DNA of 64,000 bases. Source: Mycobacterium spongiae (lineage in GTDB: Bacteria; Actinomycetota; Actinomycetes; Mycobacteriales; Mycobacteriaceae). The notes below the pieces were generated by a model. That model saw nothing but the letters and a program-made list of their open reading frames with translations, did not search any database and had not been told where the DNA came from. How positions within the stretch are numbered: position 1 is the first letter of the stretch; each line of letters begins with the position of its first letter. Below, in pieces: positions 9,232 to 17,551 of the stretch. The DNA lies in the NCBI RefSeq assembly GCF_018278905.1, contig NZ_CP046600.1, positions 434,001-498,000 on the forward strand, read 5' to 3'. A program made the position numbers and the translations under genes.

Positions 9232-9633
9232 TCAGAAGTCGGAGTATGTGGTTTCGACTGTGGACGGGAGTTCGCTGACGGCAACCGCCAAGATCAAGAC
9301 GTAAATCACCAGGGCGATCACGGCCAGGACGACGCCGGTGATCGCGCCGATGATGGCCCATTTCTTGGCGTTGGCCGACGCAGTCTGCGCTTCCGCGAAG
9401 CGGCCCTGAGCCCACAAACCGGACACTTTGGTCGAATACACGATCGAGACGATCCCAAATGGCAAACAGCACAGGACGGTGACCAGAATCGCCCAGACCA
9501 GGTAGTTGTCCGGCTCCTGCTGATAGCCCGGATATGCCGGCTGTTGGCCCCAACCGGGCTGCTGGGCCGGCCAACCGGGTTGCTGGCCCTGCCATTCCGG
9601 GGAGCTTCCGTACGGCCCTGGCGGATAGTTCAT
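9232..9633 (-). CDS. CD225/dispanin-family small membrane protein
   Basis: The ATG at 9633 follows a good ribosome site (ggaagaaag). The 133-residue product starts with a Pro/Gly/Gln/Tyr-rich cytosolic tail (about residues 1-40), then two hydrophobic helices. Between them lie the hallmarks of the CD225 (dispanin, interferon-induced-transmembrane-like) family: DNYLVWAILVTVLCCLPFGI, then SIVYSTKV, then Ala-rich ASANAKKWAIIG. Bacterial members usually have this same P/Q-rich tail and no known enzymatic role. The gene is convergent with the crotonase, 29 bases away. Confidence 0.82.
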   Translation of the reverse strand: MNYPPGPYGSSPEWQGQQPGWPAQQPGWGQQPAYPGYQQEPDNYLVWAILVTVLCCLPFGIVSIVYSTKVSGLWAQGRFAEAQTASANAKKWAIIGAITGVVLAVIALVIYVLILAVAVSELPSTVETTYSDF

Positions 9634-9880
9634 GGCACCCGACTTTCTTCCGCTTGCTGGTCTGCTCCCGCGCCGCATGCTTGCACCGAAGTCAGCAAAT
9701 ATACATGGCGGCATGCTGATGGTACTGGGCCTCGGCAAAGCGCCAACAGCCAGATCGCTGCCTGGCTGATCAGCCAACCAACAGTCAGCGTCCCTACGTT
9801 TCCCAGGACGCTGCCAGCGGACTCACCGAGGCGGTTCAGAGATTGGTTCTAGTGTCGAATGTCAGATAGGAGTCGACATT

Positions 9881-10171
9881 ATGAACGTGGACCAGATCGT
9901 GAACGTGGACCAGGCGCGCATCGCGGCCCTCGAAGAATCCCAGGCGAAAATTCTGGCAGCGCTCGAGGTTATTGGCGGCACCCAACGTGTGCTTGCCGAT
10001 GCGGTGCGCGAATACATCAACTCGATCGACTCCACGGTCCTTTCTGTCTCCTTCATAGCCCAGGACACCAACCACCGAACTCACGCAATTGAAGAATCCA
10101 CGGCCGAGATCAAGGACCTGCTCGTCAGGGGTCCGTCAAGCCGCATTCCGGCCGGCCACCGCGAGGTGTGA
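9881..10171 (+). CDS. small helical hypothetical protein
   Basis: A 96-residue product with a ribosome site (aggag) about 9 bases before the ATG. It begins with a repeated short motif (NVDQIVNVDQA), then a long amphipathic helix rich in Ala, Glu and Leu (IAALEESQAKILAALEVI), a Gly break, and a second helix. This looks like a small coiled coil. No signal peptide, membrane helix or recognised domain. Convergent with fadE3, whose stop lies 17 bases away. Function unknown. Confidence 0.55.
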   Translation: MNVDQIVNVDQARIAALEESQAKILAALEVIGGTQRVLADAVREYINSIDSTVLSVSFIAQDTNHRTHAIEESTAEIKDLLVRGPSSRIPAGHREV

Positions 10172-10188
10172 AAACCCCTACGCGACGT

Positions 10189-11358
10189 CTATAACCCGCC
10201 TCGGGCCACCAGCTGTCGGGCGATCACGTTGCGCTGGATCTCGTTGGTACCTTCGCCCACGATCATCAACGGAGCGTCACGGAAATAGCGTTCGACGTCG
10301 TATTCGGTGGAGTAGCCATAGCCACCATGGATGCGTACGGCGTTGAGAGCGATCTCCATCGCGACCTCGGACGCGAATAACTTGGCCATCCCGGCCTCCA
10401 TATCACAGCGCTGGCCGCTGTCATAGCGCTCGGCAGCGTATCGGGTGAGTTGGCGGGCCGCGGCGAGTTTGGTTGCCATGTCGGCCAGGTAGTTGCCGAT
10501 TGACTGATGTTTCCAAATTGGCTGTCCGAAACTCTCCCGTTGTTGTGCGTAGTTGAGCGCGTCCTCCAGCGCTGCCGTCGCGACTCCCAGGGCCCGCGCG
10601 GCCACCTGGATGCGACCTGTCTCAAGTCCTTTCATCATCTGCGCAAAGCCCTTGCCCAGCTGGCCGCCGAGGACCGCCGTGGGGGGCACGCGAAGATTGT
10701 CGAACGACAACTCGCAGGCCTCGACGCCCTTGTAGCCCAGCTTGGGCAGGTCCCGTGACACCGTCAGTCCGGGGCCGGGTTCGACGAGCACGATCGAGAT
10801 GCCGTAGTGGCGCGGTGTCGCGGTGGGGTCGGTCTTGCACAGCAACGCGATCAATCCGGAACGGCGCGCGTTGCTGATCCAGGTCTTCGACCCGTTGATC
10901 AACAGTCCGCCGCGGCCGTCGGGCAGGGCCGTGGTCGACATGTTCTGCAGGTCGGAGCCGCCGCCAGGCTCGGTCAATGCCATGGTGGCCCGCAGCTCCC
11001 CGGTGGCCATCGGCGGCAGATACGCCCGCTTTTGCTCCTCGGTGCCGAATAGCGTCAACAGCTTGGCGACCACCGTGTGCCCGCCCACTGCGCCGGCAAG
11101 GCTCATCCAGCCGCGTGCCAGCTCCTGAGTGACCTGGACATAGCACGGCATCGACACCGGTGACCCGCCGTAGTCCGCGCCGATGCCAATGCCGTAGATG
11201 CCGATGCGCTTCATCTGCTCGATCCACGCTTCGGGGTAGGTGTTGGCATGCTCGACCTCGCGAACGGTCGGTTTCACATCGCGGTCGATGAACGCCCGCA
11301 CGGTAGCGACCAGCATGTCCTCATCGTCGCTCAGGTCGTTGTTCAACTGACCATTCAT
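10189..11358 (-). CDS. fadE3: acyl-CoA dehydrogenase FadE3
   Basis: FAD enzyme that introduces the alpha-beta double bond into acyl-CoAs. The 389-residue product is full length for the family. It shows the FAD/substrate motif MALTEPGGGSDLQNMST, the second signature IQVAARALGVATAALEDAL followed by the QRESFGQPI helix, and the C-terminal IHGGYGYSTEYDVERYFRDA with GEGTNEIQRNVIA. The frame extends to 11415, but the ATG at 11358 with ggtggcg upstream is preferred. It is divergent from the Rv0216-like gene, as in M. tuberculosis. A likely partner of the neighbouring hydratase-type proteins. Confidence 0.93.
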   Translation of the reverse strand: MNGQLNNDLSDDEDMLVATVRAFIDRDVKPTVREVEHANTYPEAWIEQMKRIGIYGIGIGADYGGSPVSMPCYVQVTQELARGWMSLAGAVGGHTVVAKLLTLFGTEEQKRAYLPPMATGELRATMALTEPGGGSDLQNMSTTALPDGRGGLLINGSKTWISNARRSGLIALLCKTDPTATPRHYGISIVLVEPGPGLTVSRDLPKLGYKGVEACELSFDNLRVPPTAVLGGQLGKGFAQMMKGLETGRIQVAARALGVATAALEDALNYAQQRESFGQPIWKHQSIGNYLADMATKLAAARQLTRYAAERYDSGQRCDMEAGMAKLFASEVAMEIALNAVRIHGGYGYSTEYDVERYFRDAPLMIVGEGTNEIQRNVIARQLVARGGL

Positions 11359-11423
11359 CTGCGCCACCTTGACGAGCCGGCAATATTGACCCCTGGTTGC
11401 ACAGCCTGCCAGCATGTGGCGTT

Positions 11424-12458
11424 GTGACGCACAGCCACTCCGGGTACGCGGCCATACGCGAGGGCGGACCCTACTTCGACGACCTGTCCATTGGTCAGTT
11501 GTTCGACTGGGCGCCGGCGGTGACGCTGTCGTCGGGTTTGGCGGCCGCCCATCAATCGATCGTGGGCGACCGGCTGCGGATGGCTTGCGATGCCAATCTC
11601 AGCGCCGTAGTGACCGGCGAACCGGCAGCGCTGGCGCATCCGGGCCTGGTCTGCGACGTGGCGATCGGGCAGTCGACGTTGGTGACTCAGCGGGTCAAAG
11701 CCAACCTGTTCTACCGCGGACTCAGGTTCCATCGATTCCCGGTGATCGGCGACACGTTGTACACCCGCACCACGGTGGTCGGGTTACGCGCCAACAAAGC
11801 CAAGTCCGGCCGCGCGCCAACGGGACTGGCGGCGCTGCGGATGACGACCGTCGATCAGGCCGATCGTCTGGTCCTCGACTTTCACCGGTGCGCGATGCTG
11901 CCGGCGAGTCCCGACTGGCGCCACGAGGACGCCGAGCCCGGGGATGACCTAGCGACCATCGGCGCCGATGCCGCAACGCCGGCGGCCGATCCGACCGGGC
12001 ACTGGGACGCGGCGGCCTTCCGGAAGCGGGTGCCCGGACCGCATTTCGCAGATCTTGGGGCCAGCCTTGCCGGCGCGGTGTTACACAGCACCGCAGACCT
12101 GGTCAGTTCAGCGCCGGAACTGGCCCGGCTCACCCTGAACATCGCTGCCACACATCATGATTGGCGGGTCGGCGGCCAACGTTTGGTGTACGGCGGGCAC
12201 ACCATCGGCCTGGCACTGGGTCAGGCGAGCCGGCTGCTGCCCAACCTGGTGACGGTCGTGGGCTGGGAATCCTGCGATCACACCGGTCCGGTGCACGAAT
12301 CCGACACCCTCTACAGCGAGCTGCACGTTGAGTCCGCCGAAACTACGGGCAACGGCGGCCTACTCGGATTGCGATCAGTGGTCTACGCCGTCAGTGACGC
12401 TGGCGACGGATCCGACCGGCAGGTACTGGACTGGCGGTTTAGTGCCGTGCACTTCTAG
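11424..12458 (+). CDS. double-hotdog hydratase-like protein, Rv0216-like
   Basis: GTG start at 11424 (VTHSHSGYAAIREGGPYFDD) gives 344 residues. The sequence closely follows M. tuberculosis Rv0216, whose crystal structure has two fused hotdog domains like R-specific enoyl-CoA hydratases (MaoC type). The first half carries HPGLVCDVAIGQST and VKANLFYRGLRFHRFPVIGD. The second hotdog domain begins at about residue 185 (GPHFADLGASL). Function is inferred from fold and from the divergent fadE3; the true substrate is unknown. Only 65 bases separate it from the fadE3 start, so the promoters share that space. Confidence 0.85.
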   Translation: MTHSHSGYAAIREGGPYFDDLSIGQLFDWAPAVTLSSGLAAAHQSIVGDRLRMACDANLSAVVTGEPAALAHPGLVCDVAIGQSTLVTQRVKANLFYRGLRFHRFPVIGDTLYTRTTVVGLRANKAKSGRAPTGLAALRMTTVDQADRLVLDFHRCAMLPASPDWRHEDAEPGDDLATIGADAATPAADPTGHWDAAAFRKRVPGPHFADLGASLAGAVLHSTADLVSSAPELARLTLNIAATHHDWRVGGQRLVYGGHTIGLALGQASRLLPNLVTVVGWESCDHTGPVHESDTLYSELHVESAETTGNGGLLGLRSVVYAVSDAGDGSDRQVLDWRFSAVHF

Positions 12459-12529
12459 CCGACTGCGGGAAGTGACCACTGCCAGCACAGCATCTGCGGG
12501 GGATCCTTGGCGCGGCTACGCTCGGCTAG

Positions 12530-13711
12530 GTGAGCTGTGCGCAGTCCCCGCCGATTGAGGACTGGGGGAGCAGTGGGCTGGCCTACCTGACGGGTCTGCC
12601 CGACGGGCCACCCGACTTCTCCCGCGCGCACCTCCTCCGTCGCGCCGAGCAGATCGCGGCCGATGCGGCGACCTTGCTGACGGGCCGGGCGGCGTTGTTG
12701 GGATTGACCCGCGGTGGCCGGATGTCGGCCGGCGGTGCCACCCGCTTGCTAGCGGCGCGAGACGGGTGGTGCGCCATCACGCTGTCTCGCCCCGACGACG
12801 TTGCCGCAGTGCCGGCGCTCCTACAGGCCGATGCAGTGCTTGGCGACCCGTGGCCGATGCTACGACGCTGGGTGGCAACATGTTCAGTCATCGAGGTCGT
12901 CGAGCGCGCGCAGCTGCTCGACATTCCGGCGGCCGCCCTGGGCGAAGCCGTGGCCGAACCGCCACGGGTGGGTCGCCTCGGTGCGCGATCCCGTCCGCGT
13001 GAGCCAGCCGGCCTGCTGATCGCTGATCTGTCGTCGATGTGGGCGGGGCCGCTGTGCGGCTATCTGTTGGCGCGTGCGGGGGCGACCGTCGTCAAGGTCG
13101 AGAGCCGGCGTCGCCCCGATGGCACCCGGGCGGGCAACCATGCCTTCTTCGACTGGATCAACGGAGGAAAGCTTTCTTACTGCCTCGATTTCGACCGTCA
13201 CGGCGACGAATTGCGGGATCTGCTGGCAGTCGCCGACATCGTGATCGAGAGTTCACGGCCGGCGGCCCTGGCACGACGCGGACTCGGACCGGACTGTGTC
13301 GCGCCGCGTGCGGGACGAATCTGGTTGCGGATCAACGGATACAGTGTGTGTCCCGACCGACCCGCGTTTGGTGACGATGCGGCCGTCGGCGGCGGACTGG
13401 TGGGTGTGGCCCGCGGTGCTGGTCTTGACGGACCGGTGTTCTGCGGTGACGCCATCGCTGATCCGCTGACTGGATTGGAGACGTATCGGGCCGCCTCAGA
13501 ATCCTTGCTCGGTGGTGGTGGCGAGCTTATCGAGGTGTCCATGGCGGCCGTCGCTGCGACCTACGCGGCGCTTCCGGTAGCCCCATCAGCAGCGCTGTGC
13601 CCGGGTTCCCCGCCGTCGGCGCCGCCGGTACCCGCAACGGCAGCCCGCCTTGGCCGGGACAACGACACCGTGCGCCGGTTGATCAGCGAAAGATATTGTT
13701 TATCATGCTGA
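12530..13711 (+). CDS. class III CoA-transferase (CaiB/BaiF) family protein
   Basis: GTG start at 12530; 393 residues. From about residue 163 it has the family's opening GLLIADLSSMWAGPLCGYLLARAGATVVKVES, followed by the FFDWINGGKLSYCLDF segment. An Asp at residue 311 within AIADPLTGLE fits the catalytic Asp that forms an acyl-aspartyl anhydride in this family. The first 160 residues do not look like the usual N-terminus, and the normal C-terminal half is short, so the order of parts may be altered or the N-terminal part may come from a second copy. The next gene overlaps it by 7 bases, so the two are translationally coupled. Confidence 0.85.
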   Translation: MSCAQSPPIEDWGSSGLAYLTGLPDGPPDFSRAHLLRRAEQIAADAATLLTGRAALLGLTRGGRMSAGGATRLLAARDGWCAITLSRPDDVAAVPALLQADAVLGDPWPMLRRWVATCSVIEVVERAQLLDIPAAALGEAVAEPPRVGRLGARSRPREPAGLLIADLSSMWAGPLCGYLLARAGATVVKVESRRRPDGTRAGNHAFFDWINGGKLSYCLDFDRHGDELRDLLAVADIVIESSRPAALARRGLGPDCVAPRAGRIWLRINGYSVCPDRPAFGDDAAVGGGLVGVARGAGLDGPVFCGDAIADPLTGLETYRAASESLLGGGGELIEVSMAAVAATYAALPVAPSAALCPGSPPSAPPVPATAARLGRDNDTVRRLISERYCLSC

Positions 13712-15018
13712 TCCGGCGGGCCTCGTTGCTGGATGGCGCACGGGTTGACATCCGCGTGAGCGCTGAGATCGATGAGGTTGGCGATACCCTGACGGCCAAG
13801 CGTGGGGAGGATGTGCTCGACGCTGCCGGTGGGACCGTGATGCCCGGTCTTCACGACCACCATGTGCATCTGCGTTCCGCGGCTGCCGTCGTGGATTCGC
13901 TCTCGCTTGGGCCTCCTCAGGTCCATACCAAAGATCAACTGATGCAGGTTTTGTCGAGCGCGGCGCCAGGGGCTGACGGATGGATCCGCGGGGTCGGCTA
14001 TCACGAGTCCGTTGCCGGACCATTGGATCGGGGCGCTCTGGATGCCGCCGTGTCCGGCATTCCGGTGCGTGTCCAGGACCGCAGCGGCGCGTTGTGGATC
14101 CTCAATTCGGCCGCGCTAGGCCGAATCGGCATGGCCGAACATCCTGACGGGCGCCTGCGCAGCGCCGATCGTGGCTGGTCTCGTGCGCTGCAACGACGCG
14201 AGACCGACCTTTCGCAATTGAGCCGCCGACTCACCGCGGTCGGTGTCACCGGGGTCACCGACGCCACGCCCGACCTCGAAGCCGCCGACATGGTCTCGTT
14301 GATCTTGGCCCGGCGTCGCGGCGAGTTTCGGCCGCGGCTACGGTTTCTGGCGCCGGGTAAGAAGATCCTCCACGACGACAGCCTCGACCTGGATTACCTG
14401 GCCGGCTGGATCGCTATCCAGCACAACGCCGACCGTCCGGTCGCGGTGCATTGTGTGACCGCGGCACAACTCGTGCTGACGATCGCGGCTTTTCGCATCG
14501 CGGGCAGTCATCGGTCCGATCGTATCGAGCACGCCGCGGTGGTCCCCAGCGACTGCTTGGCCGACCTGACCGACCTCGCCGGCCTGGGGCTTACGGTCGT
14601 GACACAGCCAAACTTTGTTGCCGAGCGCGGTGATCAGTACCTTGCGCAGGTACCCGTCGCCGAGCACGATCAGTTGTGGCGGCTCGCGTCGCTGGTGAAT
14701 GCCGATGTGCCCGTTGGACTCTCCACAGACATGCCATTCGGCCGCGGTGACCCGTGGGCGGTGATGCGCGCCGCGGTGCACCGCCGCACACCCTCGGGGG
14801 CCACTCTCAATGCCGTCGAATGCGTCTCAGCACGAGCCGCGCTGGGCATGTTCTTAGGGCGGTCTGACCAGCCTGGAAGAGCGCGCACGATACGAGTCGG
14901 TGAACCAGGGGACCTATGCGTGCTGACTGAGCCGCCGGCGGCGGCGCTGGCCGAGCTGGACCCAGACTTGGTTTCGGCGACGATCATCGACGGCGAGGTC
15001 GCTTATGCGGCACAGTGA
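13705..15018 (+). CDS. amidohydrolase family 3 (YtcJ-like) protein
   Basis: The ATG at 13705 overlaps the CoA-transferase stop (atgctga). The frame is open earlier, but this start gives a standard amidohydrolase beginning. The 437-residue product has the metal-binding GLHDHHVHLR at about residues 48-57, a His in VAVHCVTAA, another in DRIEHAAVVPSD, and the late Asp in VGLSTDMPFGRGD. These are the usual ligands and base of the family. Substrate unknown; hydrolysis of an amide or imide is inferred. Its coupling to a CoA-transferase suggests that a product is handed to or taken from a CoA ester. Confidence 0.87.
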   Translation: MLIRRASLLDGARVDIRVSAEIDEVGDTLTAKRGEDVLDAAGGTVMPGLHDHHVHLRSAAAVVDSLSLGPPQVHTKDQLMQVLSSAAPGADGWIRGVGYHESVAGPLDRGALDAAVSGIPVRVQDRSGALWILNSAALGRIGMAEHPDGRLRSADRGWSRALQRRETDLSQLSRRLTAVGVTGVTDATPDLEAADMVSLILARRRGEFRPRLRFLAPGKKILHDDSLDLDYLAGWIAIQHNADRPVAVHCVTAAQLVLTIAAFRIAGSHRSDRIEHAAVVPSDCLADLTDLAGLGLTVVTQPNFVAERGDQYLAQVPVAEHDQLWRLASLVNADVPVGLSTDMPFGRGDPWAVMRAAVHRRTPSGATLNAVECVSARAALGMFLGRSDQPGRARTIRVGEPGDLCVLTEPPAAALAELDPDLVSATIIDGEVAYAAQ

Positions 15019-15026
15019 GCCGGGCT

Positions 15027-15926
15027 TCAAGCCACGGGAGTCAACCCGGTAGAGAGGCTTGTGCACTGGCTGTCAAAAAACCTCTGTGACACTGCCGCGT
15101 TGGGTGCCACATGGTCGAAACCATGGAAGGCGCCGTCAACGACCTCGATGTGGCACGGCACCCCGGCGGCGGTCAGGCGCTCGGCGTAGGCCAGATTTTC
15201 GTCGTGAAACAGGTCGTGGTTACCGACGCCTATCCACGCGGGTGGCAGGCCTCTCAGGTTGTCGCGTCGCGCCGGCACCGCGATCTGGGGATCGGCGTCG
15301 CCGAGATAGGCCCTCCAGCCGAACCCATTGGCGCGCGCGTTCCACAGCCGGTAGCGGGGATTGGCGGGCAACCGGGAACTTCGGTCATCGAGCATGGGAT
15401 ACACCAGCAGCTGAAATACCGGCGCGATGTCACCTCGGTCACGCGCGAGCAGGGCCAGCGCGGCAGCGAGGCCGCCGCCGGCGCTGGCGCCGCCGACGGC
15501 CACCCGCTCCGGGTCGACGGCGGGCAGCCCAACCAGCCAGGTCAACGCCGAGTGGCAGTCCTCCAGCGGCGCGGGGTACGGGTGTTCGGGTGCTAGCCGG
15601 TATTCCACGGAGGCGACGGTGATCCCCAGTTTCTTGCTGAAGCGGCGGCACAGCCAGTCGTCGTGTCGTGCGGTGCCCGTGACATACCCGCCGCCGTGAA
15701 TCCACAGCAGGGCAGGCGCCGGTTCGCTGGATCCGACGGGCCGATAGACCCGGACACCGACTCCGGAAGTCAGGGTGATGACCTCGACGTCGCGGGGGGT
15801 GCGAGAGGTACGCCCCGAAGCTGCGATCCACGCGCGGACCAACGGCAAGGTCCGCCGACCCACCAATTGTCGAGGCACGAAGTGGGCGACGCGGCGCAGG
15901 TCTGGATGGGCATCGTTGCCAGGCAC
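15027..15926 (-). CDS. lipW: esterase/lipase LipW (hormone-sensitive lipase family)
   Basis: A 299-residue alpha/beta hydrolase starting at GTG 15926. It has the HSL-family oxyanion motif WIHGGGYVTG, the nucleophile elbow GGASAGGGLAAAL, and later an Asp (GVGNHDLFHDENLAYAERL) and His (DGAFHGFDHVAP) completing the triad. Soluble, with no signal peptide. Matches M. tuberculosis LipW in sequence and place. Its stop lies 8 bases from the amidohydrolase stop on the opposite strand. Confidence 0.9.
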   Translation of the reverse strand: MPGNDAHPDLRRVAHFVPRQLVGRRTLPLVRAWIAASGRTSRTPRDVEVITLTSGVGVRVYRPVGSSEPAPALLWIHGGGYVTGTARHDDWLCRRFSKKLGITVASVEYRLAPEHPYPAPLEDCHSALTWLVGLPAVDPERVAVGGASAGGGLAAALALLARDRGDIAPVFQLLVYPMLDDRSSRLPANPRYRLWNARANGFGWRAYLGDADPQIAVPARRDNLRGLPPAWIGVGNHDLFHDENLAYAERLTAAGVPCHIEVVDGAFHGFDHVAPNAAVSQRFFDSQCTSLSTGLTPVA

Positions 15927-16018
15927 CAGTCCAGTATGGGGCGCCAGCGAGCGCCGCGATGGCGGAGGCGGCGTGGCCGCGTGCTCGGGGGCGGTGTGGC
16001 CGCCTGCACGCCAAGACG

Positions 16019-16060
16019 GGCCAAGATCAGCCGGCCAAAATCAGCCAGCCAAGATCAGCC
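16019..16060. repeat. three 14-bp tandem repeats upstream of the Rv0218-like gene
   Basis: Units ggccaagatcagcc (16019-16032), ggccaaaatcagcc (16033-16046) and agccaagatcagcc (16047-16060) differ by one base each from the first. They lie about 110 bases before the start of the Rv0218-like gene, in its only upstream non-coding region. Confidence 0.85.
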
Positions 16061-16173
16061 AAGGTCATAGGTATCGGAGCGCGCTGGGTTCGTTTAGAGT
16101 CGGTTCGTGACATCGGCGCGCCAGTCGGTCCGACGTTGACCGAGGTTCGATTGCTCAGCACTGTGAGGGAGAT

Positions 16174-17550
16174 GTGACGGATCCAGCAGGCGCGCCGGAC
16201 AAACCCTCCGAAAACGACAAACCCTCCGAAAACGACAAGCCCCCCGAAAACGAGGATGCCTACGGCTTTCCCGCCCGCCTGTGGCGCACGCTGGACCAAC
16301 ATCCGCCCCCGGGTCTGAAAAGGCTGGCGCGGTTTAGGAGCCCGCTGCGCGGCCCGTGGTTGACGTCGGTTTTTGGCCTGATGCTGTTGGTGACGCTGCC
16401 GATCGTCATGATCACCGGACTGCTCTCCTATATTGCCTATGGGCCGCAGCTGGGCCAGGCCATCCCGGCTGACGTCGGCTGGCTCCGGCTGCCTGAATTC
16501 ACCTGGCCAACCCGCCCATCATGGCTGTACCGGCTGACCCAGGGTCTACACGTGGGGCTGGGGCTGCTGATCATCCCCCTGGTGCTGGCCAAGCTGTGGT
16601 CGGTGATACCGCGGCTGTTCGTGTGGCCGCCAGCGCGCTCGATCGCCCAGCTACTCGAACGGCTGTCGGTATTGATGCTCGTCGGTGGGATCTTGTTCCA
16701 GATCGTCACCGGCGTGCTCAACATCCAGTACGACTACATCTTCGGGTTCAGCTTCTACGACGGCCATTACGTCGGGGCATGGGTCTTCATCGCGGGTTTC
16801 CTGCTACATATCGCGGTCAAGATACCGCGCATGATCACCGGGTTGCGATCACGGTCGATGCGAGAAGTGTTGCGCACCAACGTGGCCGATACTCGCCCGG
16901 AGCCGCCCGACCCGGACGGACTGGTGGCCGCCAACCCGGCCGAACCGACAATCAGCAGGCGCGGTGCGCTGGGCCTCGTTGGTGGGGGCGTGCTGCTGCT
17001 GGGAGTGCTGACCCTCGGCCAGACGCTCGGCGGCTTCACCCGCAGGGCGGCCCTGCTGCTGCCCCGGGGCCGAGTTAGCAGCCCGGGCGACTTCCCCGTC
17101 AACAAGACCGCCGCCGACGCCGGCGTCACAGCGAGGGCCACCGACCCGAACTGGCGGTTGGTGCTACGCGGTGGGCCTTCGGAGGTGATACTGGACCGCG
17201 CCGCACTGGCCGGAATGCCGCAACGCACCGCGCGGCTGCCGTTGGCGTGCGTCGAAGGGTGGTCGGCAGTCCGCACCTGGGGCGGTGTGCCACTGGCCGA
17301 ACTGGCCCTGATTGCGGGCGTGCCGACGCCGCACTCGGCGAGAGTGCGATCGCTGCAGCGCGGCGGCGTCTTCGGCGAGGCTAAGTTGGCGGCCAATCAG
17401 ATCGCGGATCCCGATTCACTGCTGGCGCTGCGGGTCGACGGGACCGACCTCTCGCTGGATCACGGATACCCAGCCCGCGTCATCGTTCCCGCATTGCCCG
17501 GCGTGCACAACACCAAATGGGTCGCGACCATCGAATTCTACAAGAGTTGA
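16174..17550 (+). CDS. membrane cytochrome-b-like / molybdopterin (sulfite oxidase-fold) oxidoreductase, Rv0218-like
   Basis: GTG start at 16174; 458 residues. A short charged N-terminus with a repeated DKPSEN unit is followed by four or more membrane helices (about residues 65-85, 125-150, 165-185, 195-215), resembling a di-heme cytochrome b561-type module. Another helix near residue 270 then leads to an outside domain of sulfite oxidase fold. In it, PLACVEGWSAVRTWGGVPLAEL carries the Cys that would bind the molybdenum, and YPARVIVPALPGVHNTKWV matches the family C-terminus. It probably reduces or oxidises a periplasmic substrate with electrons moved through the heme module. Substrate unknown. 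The next gene starts 1 base after its stop. Confidence 0.85.
   Translation: MTDPAGAPDKPSENDKPSENDKPPENEDAYGFPARLWRTLDQHPPPGLKRLARFRSPLRGPWLTSVFGLMLLVTLPIVMITGLLSYIAYGPQLGQAIPADVGWLRLPEFTWPTRPSWLYRLTQGLHVGLGLLIIPLVLAKLWSVIPRLFVWPPARSIAQLLERLSVLMLVGGILFQIVTGVLNIQYDYIFGFSFYDGHYVGAWVFIAGFLLHIAVKIPRMITGLRSRSMREVLRTNVADTRPEPPDPDGLVAANPAEPTISRRGALGLVGGGVLLLGVLTLGQTLGGFTRRAALLLPRGRVSSPGDFPVNKTAADAGVTARATDPNWRLVLRGGPSEVILDRAALAGMPQRTARLPLACVEGWSAVRTWGGVPLAELALIAGVPTPHSARVRSLQRGGVFGEAKLAANQIADPDSLLALRVDGTDLSLDHGYPARVIVPALPGVHNTKWVATIEFYKS
16198..16251 (+). repeat. three 18-bp in-frame repeats coding DKPSEN/DKPPEN
   Basis: Units at 16198-16215, 16216-16233 and 16234-16251. The first two are identical (gacaaaccctccgaaaac) and the third has two changes. 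They code an acidic/Pro repeat in the cytosolic N-terminus of the Rv0218-like oxidoreductase. Confidence 0.9.
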
Positions 17551-17551
17551 G

